Below, piece by piece: positions 52,094-60,631 of a DNA stretch of 64,000 nucleotides. Each line of letters starts with the position of its first letter. Within the stretch, counting starts at the first letter, position 1. The notes under the pieces are model-generated. The model had not been told where the DNA came from and did no database searches. It was given only the letters and a program-made list of their open reading frames with translations. The DNA comes from Streptomyces physcomitrii (GTDB lineage Bacteria > Actinomycetota > Actinomycetes > Streptomycetales > Streptomycetaceae), in assembly GCF_012273655.1 (NCBI RefSeq), contig NZ_JAAWWP010000003.1, forward strand, positions 124,001 through 188,000, given 5' to 3'. The position numbers were made by a program, and so were the translations under genes.

Positions 52094-52945
52094 ATGCCGA
52101 ATAAGGGCGAGCGGGCCGCGAGTTCGGGCACGGCCGCGAAGGCGGCGGGCGGCGCGGCGGGCGGGCCGGCGGCCGGGGCGGCCGAGTCCGGCGGGGTGAA
52201 GTCGGCGCGGCGGGCCATCGAGCTGATCGAGGCCTTCGCGGCCACCGACGCCTGGCTCTCCCCCTCCGACCTGCACACCGGCATCGGCTTCCCGCGCTCC
52301 AGCCTGCACGGACTCCTGCGCACCCTCCTGGAGGCGGGCTGGCTGGAACTCGACCAGAGCTCCGGCCGCTACCGCCTCGGCGTGCGCGCGCTGATCTGCG
52401 GTACGGCCTATCTGGACCGCGACCCGGTGGTCCCCTATGCCACCGAGACGCTGGAGAAGATCCGCAGCGAGACCGGCTGCACCACCCACTTCGCCCGCCG
52501 CAACGGCGCCGAGGTGGTCTATCTGGAGACCCGCGAGGCCAAGCGCTCCACGCATCTGGTCTCCCGCGTCGGCCGCACCCTGCCGGCCCACGCCACCGCG
52601 CTCGGCAAGGCCCTGCTCGCCGAGCTGACCCAGGAGGAGATCGACCAGCTGCTGCCCGCGAAGCTGCCCGCGCTCACCCCGCGCACCCTGGTCTCCCGCG
52701 CGGACCTGCACGCCGAGTGCGCCCGCATCCGCGAGAGCGGCTACGCCTCCGAAGTCGAGGAGGGCACCTCCGGCGTACGGTGCGTGGCCGCCGTCATCCC
52801 CTACCGCATCCCCGGCACCGACGCGCTGAGCTGCTCGATGCCCGCCGCCGAGGTCACCGACGCCGAGGCCGCGCGCATCGGCGAGGTCCTCGCGGACGCC
52901 ACCGCCGACCTCGGCCGCAGGCTGCGGCGCGCCGGGGTGCGGTGA
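52094..52945 (+). CDS. IclR-family transcriptional regulator
   Basis: 283 residues. A low-complexity Ala/Gly N-terminus precedes the winged helix (VKSARRAIELIEAFAATDAWLSPSDLHTGIGFPRSSLHGLLRTLLEAGWL). The IclR effector domain follows (YLETREAKRSTHLVSRVGRTLPAHATALGKALLAEL, GYASEVEEGTSGVRCVAAVIPY). It lies between the divergent transporter operon and the fused dehydrogenase gene, so it most likely controls both sides in response to a uronate or aldarate. Confidence 0.93.
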   Translation: MPNKGERAASSGTAAKAAGGAAGGPAAGAAESGGVKSARRAIELIEAFAATDAWLSPSDLHTGIGFPRSSLHGLLRTLLEAGWLELDQSSGRYRLGVRALICGTAYLDRDPVVPYATETLEKIRSETGCTTHFARRNGAEVVYLETREAKRSTHLVSRVGRTLPAHATALGKALLAELTQEEIDQLLPAKLPALTPRTLVSRADLHAECARIRESGYASEVEEGTSGVRCVAAVIPYRIPGTDALSCSMPAAEVTDAEAARIGEVLADATADLGRRLRRAGVR

Positions 52946-52992
52946 CCCGACCCCGGGGCCCGCGGCCCCGGCCCATCTGAGGAGAGCTGCAC

Positions 52993-55533
52993 ATGGCGGA
53001 ATCCACGGCTCCGGCGACCGGCCGCGCGCCGCACCAGCGGGTGCTGATCACCGGCGCCGCCGGCACCGTCGGCACCCTGATGCGCCCGCGGCTGCGGCGC
53101 CCCGGGCGGACCCTGCGGCTGCTCGACCTGGCCGCGCAGCCCGCCGCCGGGGACGGCGAGGACGTCGAGCTGCTGACCGCCTCGGTCACCGACCCGGAGG
53201 CGATGGCGGCGGCCTGCCGGGACGTGGACGCCGTGCTCCACCTCGGCGGACTCAGCCGGGAGAACACCTGGGAGGCCACCCTCGACGTCAACATCCACGG
53301 CACCCGCACCGTCCTGGAGGCGGCGCGCGCGGCCGGGGTACCGCGGGTGATCCTCGCCTCCAGCAACCACGCGGTCGGCTTCCGCGACCCCGCCGAGGGC
53401 GGCCCCGGGGGCCTGCCCGCCGACTCCTCGCCGCGCCCCGACACCTACTACGGGGTGAGCAAGGCGGCCATGGAGGCGCTGGGCAGCCTCTACCACTCCC
53501 GGTTCGGCATGGACGTGCTCGCCGTCCGCATCGGCTCCTGCTTCGAGACCCCGCTCGCCCTCGGCCCGCGCGGGCTCGCCACCTGGCTCTCCCCCGACGA
53601 CGGCGCCCGCCTCTTCGAGGCCTGCCTCACCGCCCCCTCCCCCGGCTACCGCCTCCTGTGGGGCGTCTCCGCCAACACCCGCCGCTACTACTCCCTCACC
53701 GAGGCCGAGTCCCTCGGCTACACCCCCCGGGACGACGCCGAACGCTTCGCCCCTCAACTCGACCCGGACGGCGCCGCGTCGGCGGATCCCGATCGGTACG
53801 TGGGCGGCGGCTTCTGCACGATGGCGCTGGGGGAGGCGGAGCCTTCGGCGGGCGGGGTACGCCCGGCGCCCGGGCGGGAGGAGGGTGCCGGGTCCGGCTC
53901 TGTGGAGGCTGCGGGGTCCGGCTCTGTGGCCCCTGCCGAGACCGGCCCGGCGGAGGCTGCCGGGTCCGACTCCGTGGGGCCTGCCGGGACCGGCCCGGCG
54001 GAGGCTGCCGGGACCGGCCCGTCGGGGGCCGGCGACACCGCCCCGGCCCCCGTCTGGAGCGTCGACCCCCGTACGGGCACGCGGCGCGAGCAGGTCGCCG
54101 TCGAGTCCGGGGCGGCGGAGGTGGACCGGGCGGTGCGCGCGGCGGCCGGGGCCGCCGAGGCGCTGCGGGACCGGGCGCGGCGGGCGGCCTTCCTGCGCCT
54201 CGCGGCCTCGGCCCTGGAGGGCGCCGAGGACGAGATCGTGCCGCTCGCCGACGCCGAGAGCGCGCTCGGCGCACCCCGCCTCAGCGGTGAACTCGCCCGC
54301 AGCGCCTACCAGTTGCGCTCCTTCGCCGAGGTCGTCGAGACCGGCGGCTACCTCGGCCTGCGCATCGACCACGCGGACACCGGACCGGCCCGCCCCGATC
54401 TGCGCCGGATGAAGGTCCCGCTCGGCGTGGTCGCCGTCTTCGGGGCCGCCAACTTCCCGCTCGCCTTCAGCGTGCCCGGCGGCGACACGGCCAGCGCCCT
54501 CGCCGCGGGCTGCCCGGTGGTGGTCAAGGCCCACCCGGACCACCCCGCCACCTCGGAGCTGTGCGCACGGCTGCTGCGCGGGGCCGCCCGCGAGAGCGGA
54601 CTCCCGGCCGACGTCCTCTCGCTGGTGCACGGCTTCGAGGCCGGCACCGCACTGGTCCGGCACCCGCTCACCGCCGCCGTCGGCTTCACCGGCTCGGTAC
54701 GCGGCGGCCGCGCCCTGCACGATCTCGCCGCCGCCCGCCCCCGCCCCATCCCCTTCCACGGCGAACTCGGCAGCCTCAACCCCGTGGTGCTCACCGCCCG
54801 CGCCGCCGCCACCCGGGGTGCCGAGCTGGGTGCCGGGCTCGCCGCCAGCTTCACGCTCGGCACCGGCCAGTTCTGCGTGAAGCCCGGCCTCGTCCTCGTA
54901 CCTGCCCAAGAGGTCTCGGTGGAGCGGGAGTTGGTCAAGGCCGCGGCGGAAGCCCCGGCCCGGCCGCTGCTCGATCCGCGGATGCGGGAGGCCTTCCTCG
55001 CGGGGGCGGCCGAGCGGGCGGCACTGCCCGGCGTCGAGGTACTGCTCGCAGCGGGCGCCGAACCGACCCCCGAGGCCCCCCTCGCGGTACGCCCCGGGGT
55101 GCTCGCCGTCCCCGCCGCCCGACTGCACCCGCGGCTGACCGAGGAGTGCTTCGGCCCGCTCACCGTCCTGGTCCGCTACGCCGACGAGGACGAACTCGGC
55201 GCGGTCCTCGGCCAGTTGGACGGCAACCTGACCGCCACCGTGCACCTCGCCGCCGAGGAGCGCGGCCCCGGCGCCGAGGCCCTCCTGCGCCGCCTCGAAC
55301 CGCTCGCCGGACGGCTGGTCGTCGACGGCTGGCCCACCGGCGTGGCCGTGGCCCCGGCCATGCAGCACGGCGGCCCGTACCCGGCGTCGACCAGCAACAC
55401 CACCTCGGTCGGCACCGCCGCCATCGACCGCTGGCTGCGCCCCATCACCTACCAGAACACCCCCGACGCACTACTGCCCCCCGAACTGCGCGAGACCAAC
55501 CCGCTGTGTTTGCCACGGGAGTTGAGCGCTTAG
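52993..55533 (+). CDS. Fusion of uronate dehydrogenase-like SDR with 2-oxoglutarate semialdehyde dehydrogenase
   Basis: 846 residues, RBS GAGGAGAG before the ATG. The N-terminal half (about 1-290) is an extended SDR: VLITGAAGTVGTLMRPRL, DAVLHLGGLSRENTWEATLDVNIHGT, ASSNHAVGF, YYGVSKAAMEALG (catalytic YxxxK), and RIGSCFETPLA. This matches Udh, which oxidises glucuronate/galacturonate to the aldarolactone. A Gly/Ser/Ala-rich linker of about 60 residues with repeated motifs follows. The C-terminal half is an aldehyde dehydrogenase: VFGAANFPLAFSVPGGDTASALAAGCPVVVKAHPDHP, FHGELGSLNPVV (Glu), and LGTGQFCVKPG (catalytic Cys). It fits the dioxovalerate dehydrogenase group that ends the pathway at 2-oxoglutarate. 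A G10 run follows the stop. Confidence 0.9.
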   Translation: MAESTAPATGRAPHQRVLITGAAGTVGTLMRPRLRRPGRTLRLLDLAAQPAAGDGEDVELLTASVTDPEAMAAACRDVDAVLHLGGLSRENTWEATLDVNIHGTRTVLEAARAAGVPRVILASSNHAVGFRDPAEGGPGGLPADSSPRPDTYYGVSKAAMEALGSLYHSRFGMDVLAVRIGSCFETPLALGPRGLATWLSPDDGARLFEACLTAPSPGYRLLWGVSANTRRYYSLTEAESLGYTPRDDAERFAPQLDPDGAASADPDRYVGGGFCTMALGEAEPSAGGVRPAPGREEGAGSGSVEAAGSGSVAPAETGPAEAAGSDSVGPAGTGPAEAAGTGPSGAGDTAPAPVWSVDPRTGTRREQVAVESGAAEVDRAVRAAAGAAEALRDRARRAAFLRLAASALEGAEDEIVPLADAESALGAPRLSGELARSAYQLRSFAEVVETGGYLGLRIDHADTGPARPDLRRMKVPLGVVAVFGAANFPLAFSVPGGDTASALAAGCPVVVKAHPDHPATSELCARLLRGAARESGLPADVLSLVHGFEAGTALVRHPLTAAVGFTGSVRGGRALHDLAAARPRPIPFHGELGSLNPVVLTARAAATRGAELGAGLAASFTLGTGQFCVKPGLVLVPAQEVSVERELVKAAAEAPARPLLDPRMREAFLAGAAERAALPGVEVLLAAGAEPTPEAPLAVRPGVLAVPAARLHPRLTEECFGPLTVLVRYADEDELGAVLGQLDGNLTATVHLAAEERGPGAEALLRRLEPLAGRLVVDGWPTGVAVAPAMQHGGPYPASTSNTTSVGTAAIDRWLRPITYQNTPDALLPPELRETNPLCLPRELSA

Positions 55534-55601
55534 CGGGGGGGGGGAGGCGGGCGGGGCAGGGGCCTTGTCACCGCAGCAAGAGATCCCTCAGGTCACTCAG
55601 G

Positions 55602-55663
55602 TCACCACTTGATGCCCTGCTCCGTATCTCCCTTCCCCTTCACCACTTGATGCCCTGCTCCGT
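55602..55663. repeat. Duplicated 3' end of the following minus-strand gene
   Basis: TCACCACTTGATGCCCTGCTCCGT (24 bp; first 20 quoted here: TCACCACTTGATGCCCTGCT) occurs at 55602-55625 and 55640-55663. The second copy encodes the last residues TEQGIKW and stop of the gene at 55640; the first repeats them beyond the stop. Confidence 0.75.
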
Positions 55664-56170
55664 CTCGCTCGCCGTCAGCAGGCGGTTGGCGGTGCCCAGG
55701 CCGCCCGGAACGGCGGCGGCGGACAGCAGCCGTTCGGCGAGGGCCTCGCCGGTCTCGGGTGGGACGACGAGGAGTTCGAAGGTTCCCTGGGTCTCGGAGT
55801 CGAGGACGATCTTGTGCGGGTCCCGCCGGTCGGTGAACCAGCCGACCTGCACGGTGTACCCCTCGACGTGCACCTTGTGCGGGATCAGCGGCCAGTGGGC
55901 GGGATTGACGCGGGCGCCGCCGATCTCCCCGCACCGCTCGGCCAGGGCCGCGGCCAGCGCGGGCAGTTCACGCGTCAGATCCCGGGACCGCGGCCACCAG
56001 GCACCCACCGGCCCGCGCTCCCCGGTCGGCCCGCCCTCCTCGGCACGGTCGCCCCGGTCGGCCTCGTCCATCCCTTCGGGCACCAACGACAGGCGGGCCG
56101 ACGGCAGTTCGTTTCGGCTCGCCCTGGCCTTCCCGGGCTTCGTCTTCGTACGGCGCAGCGTGATGTTCAT
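55640..56170 (-). CDS. Uncharacterised streptomycete protein (DUF5994-like)
   Basis: 176 residues from the ATG giving MNITLRRTKTKPGKARASRNELPSARLSL. Core segments ARVNPAHWPLIPHKVHVEGYTVQVGWFTDRRDPHKIVL and FELLVVPPETGEALAERLLSAA fit a small family common in streptomycetes that I know as DUF5994; function unknown. Soluble, with no signal peptide. The gap 56171-56389 holds no gene. Confidence 0.7.
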   Translation of the reverse strand: MNITLRRTKTKPGKARASRNELPSARLSLVPEGMDEADRGDRAEEGGPTGERGPVGAWWPRSRDLTRELPALAAALAERCGEIGGARVNPAHWPLIPHKVHVEGYTVQVGWFTDRRDPHKIVLDSETQGTFELLVVPPETGEALAERLLSAAAVPGGLGTANRLLTASETEQGIKW

Positions 56171-56389
56171 GGTGCGAACCTGCCTCCGGGGACGTCTCGG
56201 CGGCTCCGGCTGATCGATCACCGGCAGCGGCACCGACGACCGGGCCGGTGCACGGGACTCCCGGTCATTCCACCGTACTCCGCCCCTATCAGACTAAACC
56301 GACCGTATGGGCGCGACCGCGTACGGTATCCGGCCCGACCCGCTCAGCAGCCGAGCCGACAGACCCGCTCGGTGATCGAGGCAGCGATT

Positions 56390-57556
56390 TCAGTAGTCGA
56401 GGGTGTGCTCGCGGACGATGTCGCGGGCCTCGCCGGTGGTGGAGAGGTCCGCCTTGGGGCGGTCGACGGTGAAGTGCTCGCGGAAGTCGTCGCTGCGGTG
56501 GCGGGACATCAGCGCGATGGTGCGGTCCCAGCCGCCGCCGTCGGGGCCGTCCTCGGCCCACAGGTCGAGCAGGGAGCTGCCGATCCGGCCCTGGACCGAG
56601 TCGCCGCGGTCCCAGTCGCTGTCGCGGTCGTTGTGCAGGTCGAAGGGGGTGCCGTCGACATCGACATAGCGGTAGTCGCCGAGTGCGTACGCGGCCGCCG
56701 CGTCGGCGAAGCCCTCGGTCCAGGCGCAGCCGGGGGAGCTCGCGAGGGCGAAGGTGTGCTCCTCGCAGTCGGGGGTGGCGGGCAGCCAGTGGCCGTAGAG
56801 CTGCCACTGGAGCCAGTGCCCGGCCTCGTGGAGGATGGTGTGCCGGGAGTCGGCGTCCCCGGCCGCGAGGACGACCTGGTTGCTGTCGCCCACGTCGAAG
56901 TAGCCGCCCTCGGTCTCGTCCTTGCCCCAGGAGAAGGTCAACTGCTCGCAGGCGTCGTCGGGTTGGCGGCTCGTCCAGCAGAGCGAACCGCGGGAGTTGG
57001 CGTCGGAGGCGGGCCAGTACAGCTCGTTGAGGGTGTCGACGATCTTCCAGGCGGACTGCTGGCCCCGGGGCACCCGCACCACGCCGAGGCTCTCGGACTT
57101 CCGCACCTCGGGCAGGTGCCGGGACTCGAAGGTGTACTGGGCGCCGGTGCCCGGATTGACCACCCGCCACAGATTGGCGCTGCTGGAACGGAACTTGAGG
57201 TGCACCTCGGTCAGCGGACCGCCCTTGTCGGCGCAGGCCCTGAAGCCGCCCTTCTCGGCGCCGGTCAGCCCGGCGGCGAGCATCCGCGGCTGCGCACCGC
57301 CGCCCGCCCTGCCCCACAGCTCCCAGTTGGCGTTCCGGGCCGGCGCCGAGGCGAGCGGCTTGCGGGTGCCCGCCTCCGCGTCCCGGTGCTCGTACCGCAG
57401 CGAGCCCCGCAGGCAGACCCGGTCCCCGTCACCGTCCGGGGACCCGGCACAGCCGACCGGGGCGAGCAGCAGCAGGGCCGCGAGCAGCCCGCCCCCGGCC
57501 GGCCACCGGCGCCCGCGCCCCGCCCGCCGCCGCGCACCCCCGCTGAACCCGCTCAT
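56390..57556 (-). CDS. Lipoprotein zinc metallopeptidase-like protein
   Basis: 388 residues. An Arg-rich signal peptide ends in a lipobox (LLLLAPVGCAGSPDG, Cys near residue 36), so the protein should be lipid-anchored outside the membrane. HEAGH (ILHEAGHWLQW) near residue 243 and a downstream Glu in CAWTEGFADAAAAYALGDY fit a gluzincin-type zinc site. The N-terminal third looks like a beta-rich domain (LRYEHRDAEAGTRKPL, LWGRAGGGAQP). Substrate unknown. Confidence 0.8.
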   Translation of the reverse strand: MSGFSGGARRRAGRGRRWPAGGGLLAALLLLAPVGCAGSPDGDGDRVCLRGSLRYEHRDAEAGTRKPLASAPARNANWELWGRAGGGAQPRMLAAGLTGAEKGGFRACADKGGPLTEVHLKFRSSSANLWRVVNPGTGAQYTFESRHLPEVRKSESLGVVRVPRGQQSAWKIVDTLNELYWPASDANSRGSLCWTSRQPDDACEQLTFSWGKDETEGGYFDVGDSNQVVLAAGDADSRHTILHEAGHWLQWQLYGHWLPATPDCEEHTFALASSPGCAWTEGFADAAAAYALGDYRYVDVDGTPFDLHNDRDSDWDRGDSVQGRIGSSLLDLWAEDGPDGGGWDRTIALMSRHRSDDFREHFTVDRPKADLSTTGEARDIVREHTLDY

Positions 57557-57862
57557 CCCGACGCCACCGCTTCCGCTCCCTCACCCGTGCCCGTACCCCT
57601 TTGGCCTGCAAGGACGAAGTATCGGACGGAATTCCGGTACGGGCGAGTAACGGCGGTACGGGGGCGGGTGCGGTCCGCTCCCCGGTGCACGCACAGCTAA
57701 GGAACTGTGCACGGACAGCCAATTCGCCGGAGCCCGGAGCTGCGTATTTTGGCCCCGTCGGGCAGATCGAGACCACGGGAAACTTCCGTGCGCTGCCCGG
57801 CGGACTCACCCAGAGACCGGGACGAGGGACTCCCCGCCCGGCGCTCATGGAAGGGAACGACC

Positions 57863-57946
57863 ATGTCAGGAACGGCAGTTCACATTCCCGGAACCCTCTC
57901 ACGCATGTTCGGCGCGGATGACGATGAGGACAGCGGCTGGGGCTGA
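57863..57946 (+). CDS. 27-residue acidic peptide gene, unknown
   Basis: ATG at 57863 follows GAAGGGAACGACC, a good ribosome-binding site. The peptide runs MSGTAVHIPGTLSRMFGA and then DDDEDSGWG, i.e. a neutral front, an acidic stretch and a Trp-Gly end. Such a size and shape fits a regulatory or RiPP-like peptide, but no maturation enzyme is adjacent. A hairpin at 58033-58061 closes the transcript. The 306-bp region before it (57557-57862) has no other gene; a GTATTTT at about 57747 is a possible -10. Confidence 0.5.
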   Translation: MSGTAVHIPGTLSRMFGADDDEDSGWG

Positions 57947-58032
57947 GCGGACAGGTGCGGGGGCGCGACCGCGGCGAGGGGCCGATCCCGTACGGGCTCC
58001 CGCAGGACGCGTACTCCTCGCGGCGCCCACCC

Positions 58033-58061
58033 CCGCGGAGACGCGGCAAGCCTCTCCGCGG
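58033..58061. terminator. Hairpin between convergent genes
   Basis: CCGCGGAGA and TCTCCGCGG are perfect 9-bp arms around 11 bases. It lies between the plus-strand peptide gene and the minus-strand GNAT gene, so it can terminate both. Confidence 0.65.
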
Positions 58062-58100
58062 CGCCGCGGTTGTGCTCCCGCCCCCTCGCGCGCGCAGTCC

Positions 58101-58703
58101 TCAACCCGCCCCCGCCAGTTCCTTCTCGAACGGATGCGGGCCGATGTCCTCCGGGGCGGCGGTCGGGTCGTAGAGAGGGGTGTAGCCCGCGGTCAGGTAG
58201 AGGTTCTTGGCCTCGGGCTGGCGGGGGCCGGTGGTCAGGTAGAGGCGGGTGTAGCCGCGGGTGGCGGCCTCCTGTTCCAGTTCGGTCAGGACCCGGCGGG
58301 CCAGGCCCCGGCGGCGGTGTGCCGAGTGCGTCCAGACCCGTTTGACCTCGGCGGTCCTCGCGTCGTAGCGGCGGAAGGCGCCGCCCGCGACCGGCCGCCC
58401 GTCGGCCAGCAGGAGCAGCAGTACCCCGTGCGGCGGGGCGAACTCGGTGTCCGGGTAGCGGGCCAGTTCGCGGTGCGCCTCGGGGCCGTAGCGCGCGGTG
58501 TACTCGTCCGCGAGTTCGCGGAGGAGGGGCGCGGCCAGCGGGTCGGAGACCGCCACCTGGACGACGGTCAGGGCGGAGGAGGTACGGCTCCCGGGGGACG
58601 CGGCGTGCGAGCCGTCCGCGGCGGCCGGTGCCTGGGTGCCGTCCACGGAGGTGGTGTTCACGGAGGTGGTGTCCACGGAGGTGCCGTCCACGGAGGTGGT
58701 CAT
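58101..58703 (-). CDS. GNAT-family acetyltransferase with repetitive N-terminus
   Basis: 200 residues; ATG overlaps the stop of the LLM gene (ATGA). The first 22 residues consist of repeated (T)SVDGT/TSVDT units coded by a 15-bp tandem repeat. The GNAT fold follows: VVQVAVSDPLAAPLLREL, GGAFRRYDARTAEVKRVWTHSAHRRRGLARRVLTELE (acetyl-CoA loop RRRGLARR), and YLTTGPRQPEAKNLYLTAGY. Coupled to the sulfonate monooxygenase-like gene. Substrate unknown. Confidence 0.88.
   Translation of the reverse strand: MTTSVDGTSVDTTSVNTTSVDGTQAPAAADGSHAASPGSRTSSALTVVQVAVSDPLAAPLLRELADEYTARYGPEAHRELARYPDTEFAPPHGVLLLLLADGRPVAGGAFRRYDARTAEVKRVWTHSAHRRRGLARRVLTELEQEAATRGYTRLYLTTGPRQPEAKNLYLTAGYTPLYDPTAAPEDIGPHPFEKELAGAG
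58636..58695. repeat. Four 15-bp tandem repeats inside the GNAT gene
   Basis: Units GTGCCGTCCACGGAG, GTGGTGTTCACGGAG, GTGGTGTCCACGGAG and GTGCCGTCCACGGAG. In frame they code five-residue repeats just after the start codon, so copy number can vary without frameshift. Confidence 0.85.
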
Positions 58704-59881
58704 CCGGCCACCGCCACCGCGGCGGCCGGGGCCGCGCCCGCCTCGGCGTCGGACTGGATCTTCGCGAGGAGGTGCGGGCCGCGGTCGGCGCCCTCCCGGT
58801 CGCGCCGGGCGACGCCCTCGCGGACCAGCGGGATGACATGGCGACCGAAGTCGATCGCGTCGCCCAGGAGGTCGTAGCCGCGGGCGGAGAGGATGTCGGT
58901 GCCGAGGTCGTAGTAGTCGAGCAGCGCCTGGGCGACGGTCTCCGGGGTGCCGACCAGGGCATTGGAGTTGCCGGCGCCGCCGCTGGCCGCGGCGGTGGGC
59001 GTCCACAGGGCGCGGTCGTAGCGCTCGCCGCGTTCGGCGAGGGCGAGCAGGCGCTGCGAACCGGTGTTCTCGGGTGCGGTCAGCCGGGCCTGCAGCCGCG
59101 GGTCGGTCACCGTGGCGCGGCGGGCCCGGATGGTGGCGACGGTGCGGTGCGCCTTCTCCCAGGCCAGTCGCTCGGTCGGCGCGATGACCGGCCGGAAGGC
59201 GACCTGGATGCGCGGGGCGTCGGTGCGCCCGGCCGCCTTCGCCGCGGCGCGGACCGCCTCGATCTGCCGGGCGGTGTCGGCGAGCGACTCGCCCCAGAGT
59301 CCGTAGACGTCGGCCTCCGCACCCCCGGCGGCGTACGCGGCCGGGGAGGAACCGCCGAAGGAGACCCCGGGGCGCGGCTGCTGCACCGGGAAGACATCGC
59401 TCACGAAGTCGTGGAAGCGGTAGAACTCGCCCTCGTGGTCGAAGCGTTCGCGGTGCGTCCACACCTTCTTGACGATCTCGATGTACTCCCGGGTGCGGGC
59501 GTACCGCTCGTCCTTGGTCAGCAGATCGCCCTCGCGGGCCTGCTCGTGGTCGTCGCCCCCGGTGATGAAGTGCACCGTGAGGCGGCCGTCGCTGATCTGG
59601 TCCAGGGTGGCGAAGGTGCGGGCCGCGTAGGTCGGGTACGCGACGTTCGGCCGGTGCGCGAGGAGGATCTCCAGCCGGTCGAGCCTGCTCGCCAGGTAGG
59701 CGGCGGCCGGGGCCGGGATCGGCGAGCCGGAGCCGTAGGCGAAGAGCACCCGGTCCCAGCCGTGGTCCTCGTGCGCCCGGCCGAGCCGCAGCGTGTACTC
59801 CTTGTCGAAGGACGGACCGGAACGCACGTCCGTCTCCGAGCCGTTGTGGGTGGCGGCGATGCCGAGGAACTCGACGGGCAT
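58700..59881 (-). CDS. LLM-class flavin-dependent (alkanesulfonate) monooxygenase
   Basis: 393 residues starting MPVEFLGIAATHNGSETDVR. SsuD-like features: ILLAHRPNVAYPTYAARTFATLDQISDGRLTVHFITGGDDHEQAREGD, VKKVWTHRERFDHEGEFYRF, and PGVSFGGSSPAAY. With FMNH2 from a partner reductase, such enzymes release sulfite from sulfonates. A cysteine-type leader peptide lies 376 bp upstream, which supports sulfur-linked control. The gap 59882-60257 holds no other gene. Confidence 0.92.
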   Translation of the reverse strand: MPVEFLGIAATHNGSETDVRSGPSFDKEYTLRLGRAHEDHGWDRVLFAYGSGSPIPAPAAAYLASRLDRLEILLAHRPNVAYPTYAARTFATLDQISDGRLTVHFITGGDDHEQAREGDLLTKDERYARTREYIEIVKKVWTHRERFDHEGEFYRFHDFVSDVFPVQQPRPGVSFGGSSPAAYAAGGAEADVYGLWGESLADTARQIEAVRAAAKAAGRTDAPRIQVAFRPVIAPTERLAWEKAHRTVATIRARRATVTDPRLQARLTAPENTGSQRLLALAERGERYDRALWTPTAAASGGAGNSNALVGTPETVAQALLDYYDLGTDILSARGYDLLGDAIDFGRHVIPLVREGVARRDREGADRGPHLLAKIQSDAEAGAAPAAAVAVAG

Positions 59882-60257
59882 GAGGGGCGGCCTTTCGCGG
59901 GGAGGGCGGGTAGGGCGGCATACGGGAAGGGGCACAAGGAGCGGGCCGTTGCGGGGCGGCTCAACTCCCTTGCGGGTGCGGGGTTTTACGGTGGATCTCC
60001 GGCGGCTGTCGGCGGCCTCCGGCAACTGCCCTTGGCTTTCCGGTACGAGGCCGTCCGGTACGCGGAACTCCCGTTCCTGGACCGCCCGTACGACGACCCC
60101 GCCCATAAGAGGACTTCCGTACGAGAACTTCCCTACGAGGGCCTCGCGTTCGGAGACTTCAGGGGAAGCGGCGGTACGGGCGACAGGGCGCGGAGGGTGG
60201 AGAAGGAGGGGAGCCGGGGGCGGGCGTCGCTGCCGGGGCGGGCGCGGTCCTGCGAGG

Positions 60258-60335
60258 TCAGCGGCTACAGGAGGCGGACCACACGCGGCCGAAGTCGATG
60301 TGGTCGCGGGTGACCAGCGGCAGGCTCCTCTGCAT
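60258..60335 (-). CDS. Cysteine-type leader peptide upstream of the LLM operon
   Basis: 25 codons: MQRSLPLVTRDHIDFGRV then WSASCSR. The LVTRDHIDFGRV core and a terminal Cys are the signature of the small leader peptides found ahead of sulfur-assimilation genes in streptomycetes. Translation is thought to sense cysteine supply and affect the downstream operon. The downstream gene is the sulfonate monooxygenase. There is no further ORF on this leader. Confidence 0.75.
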   Translation of the reverse strand: MQRSLPLVTRDHIDFGRVWSASCSR

Positions 60336-60477
60336 GGGGCCAGTGGAACACCGGGCATTCGGTGCGTCAACCACGCTTTCGGGAGCCCGGGCGCCCACCT
60401 GCGGCGGTTGATACGGCGTTCATCGGGCCGATACAGAGTTCATGCGGGTGTCACCTTCGGCGGGCCGGGCCGGGCCG

Positions 60478-60570
60478 GGCGAGGTGCGGTGCGGGCCAGG
60501 TCGGGTCGAGGTGCGGTGCGGTGCGGTGAGGTGAGGTGGAGTGGAGTGGGTCGGGGTGGGGTGAGGCAGG
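60478..60570. repeat. G-rich short tandem repeats
   Basis: Runs of GGTGC, GGTGA and GAGTG pentamers (GAGGTGCGGTGCGGTGCGG, GGTGAGGTGGAGTGGAGTGG). They lie in the 60336-60631 gap, which contains no gene. Confidence 0.6.
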
Positions 60571-60631
60571 CGCCGGGCGGGCTTCCGGCAGCCGCTCCCG
60601 CCGGTCCCCCCGCGCCGCACCGCCCCTCCCC

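Noticed and set aside
58101..59921. Single 606-codon protein spanning the LLM and GNAT genes
   Set aside because: The frame is out of phase with the LLM protein; the real genes are separate and overlap by 4 bp.
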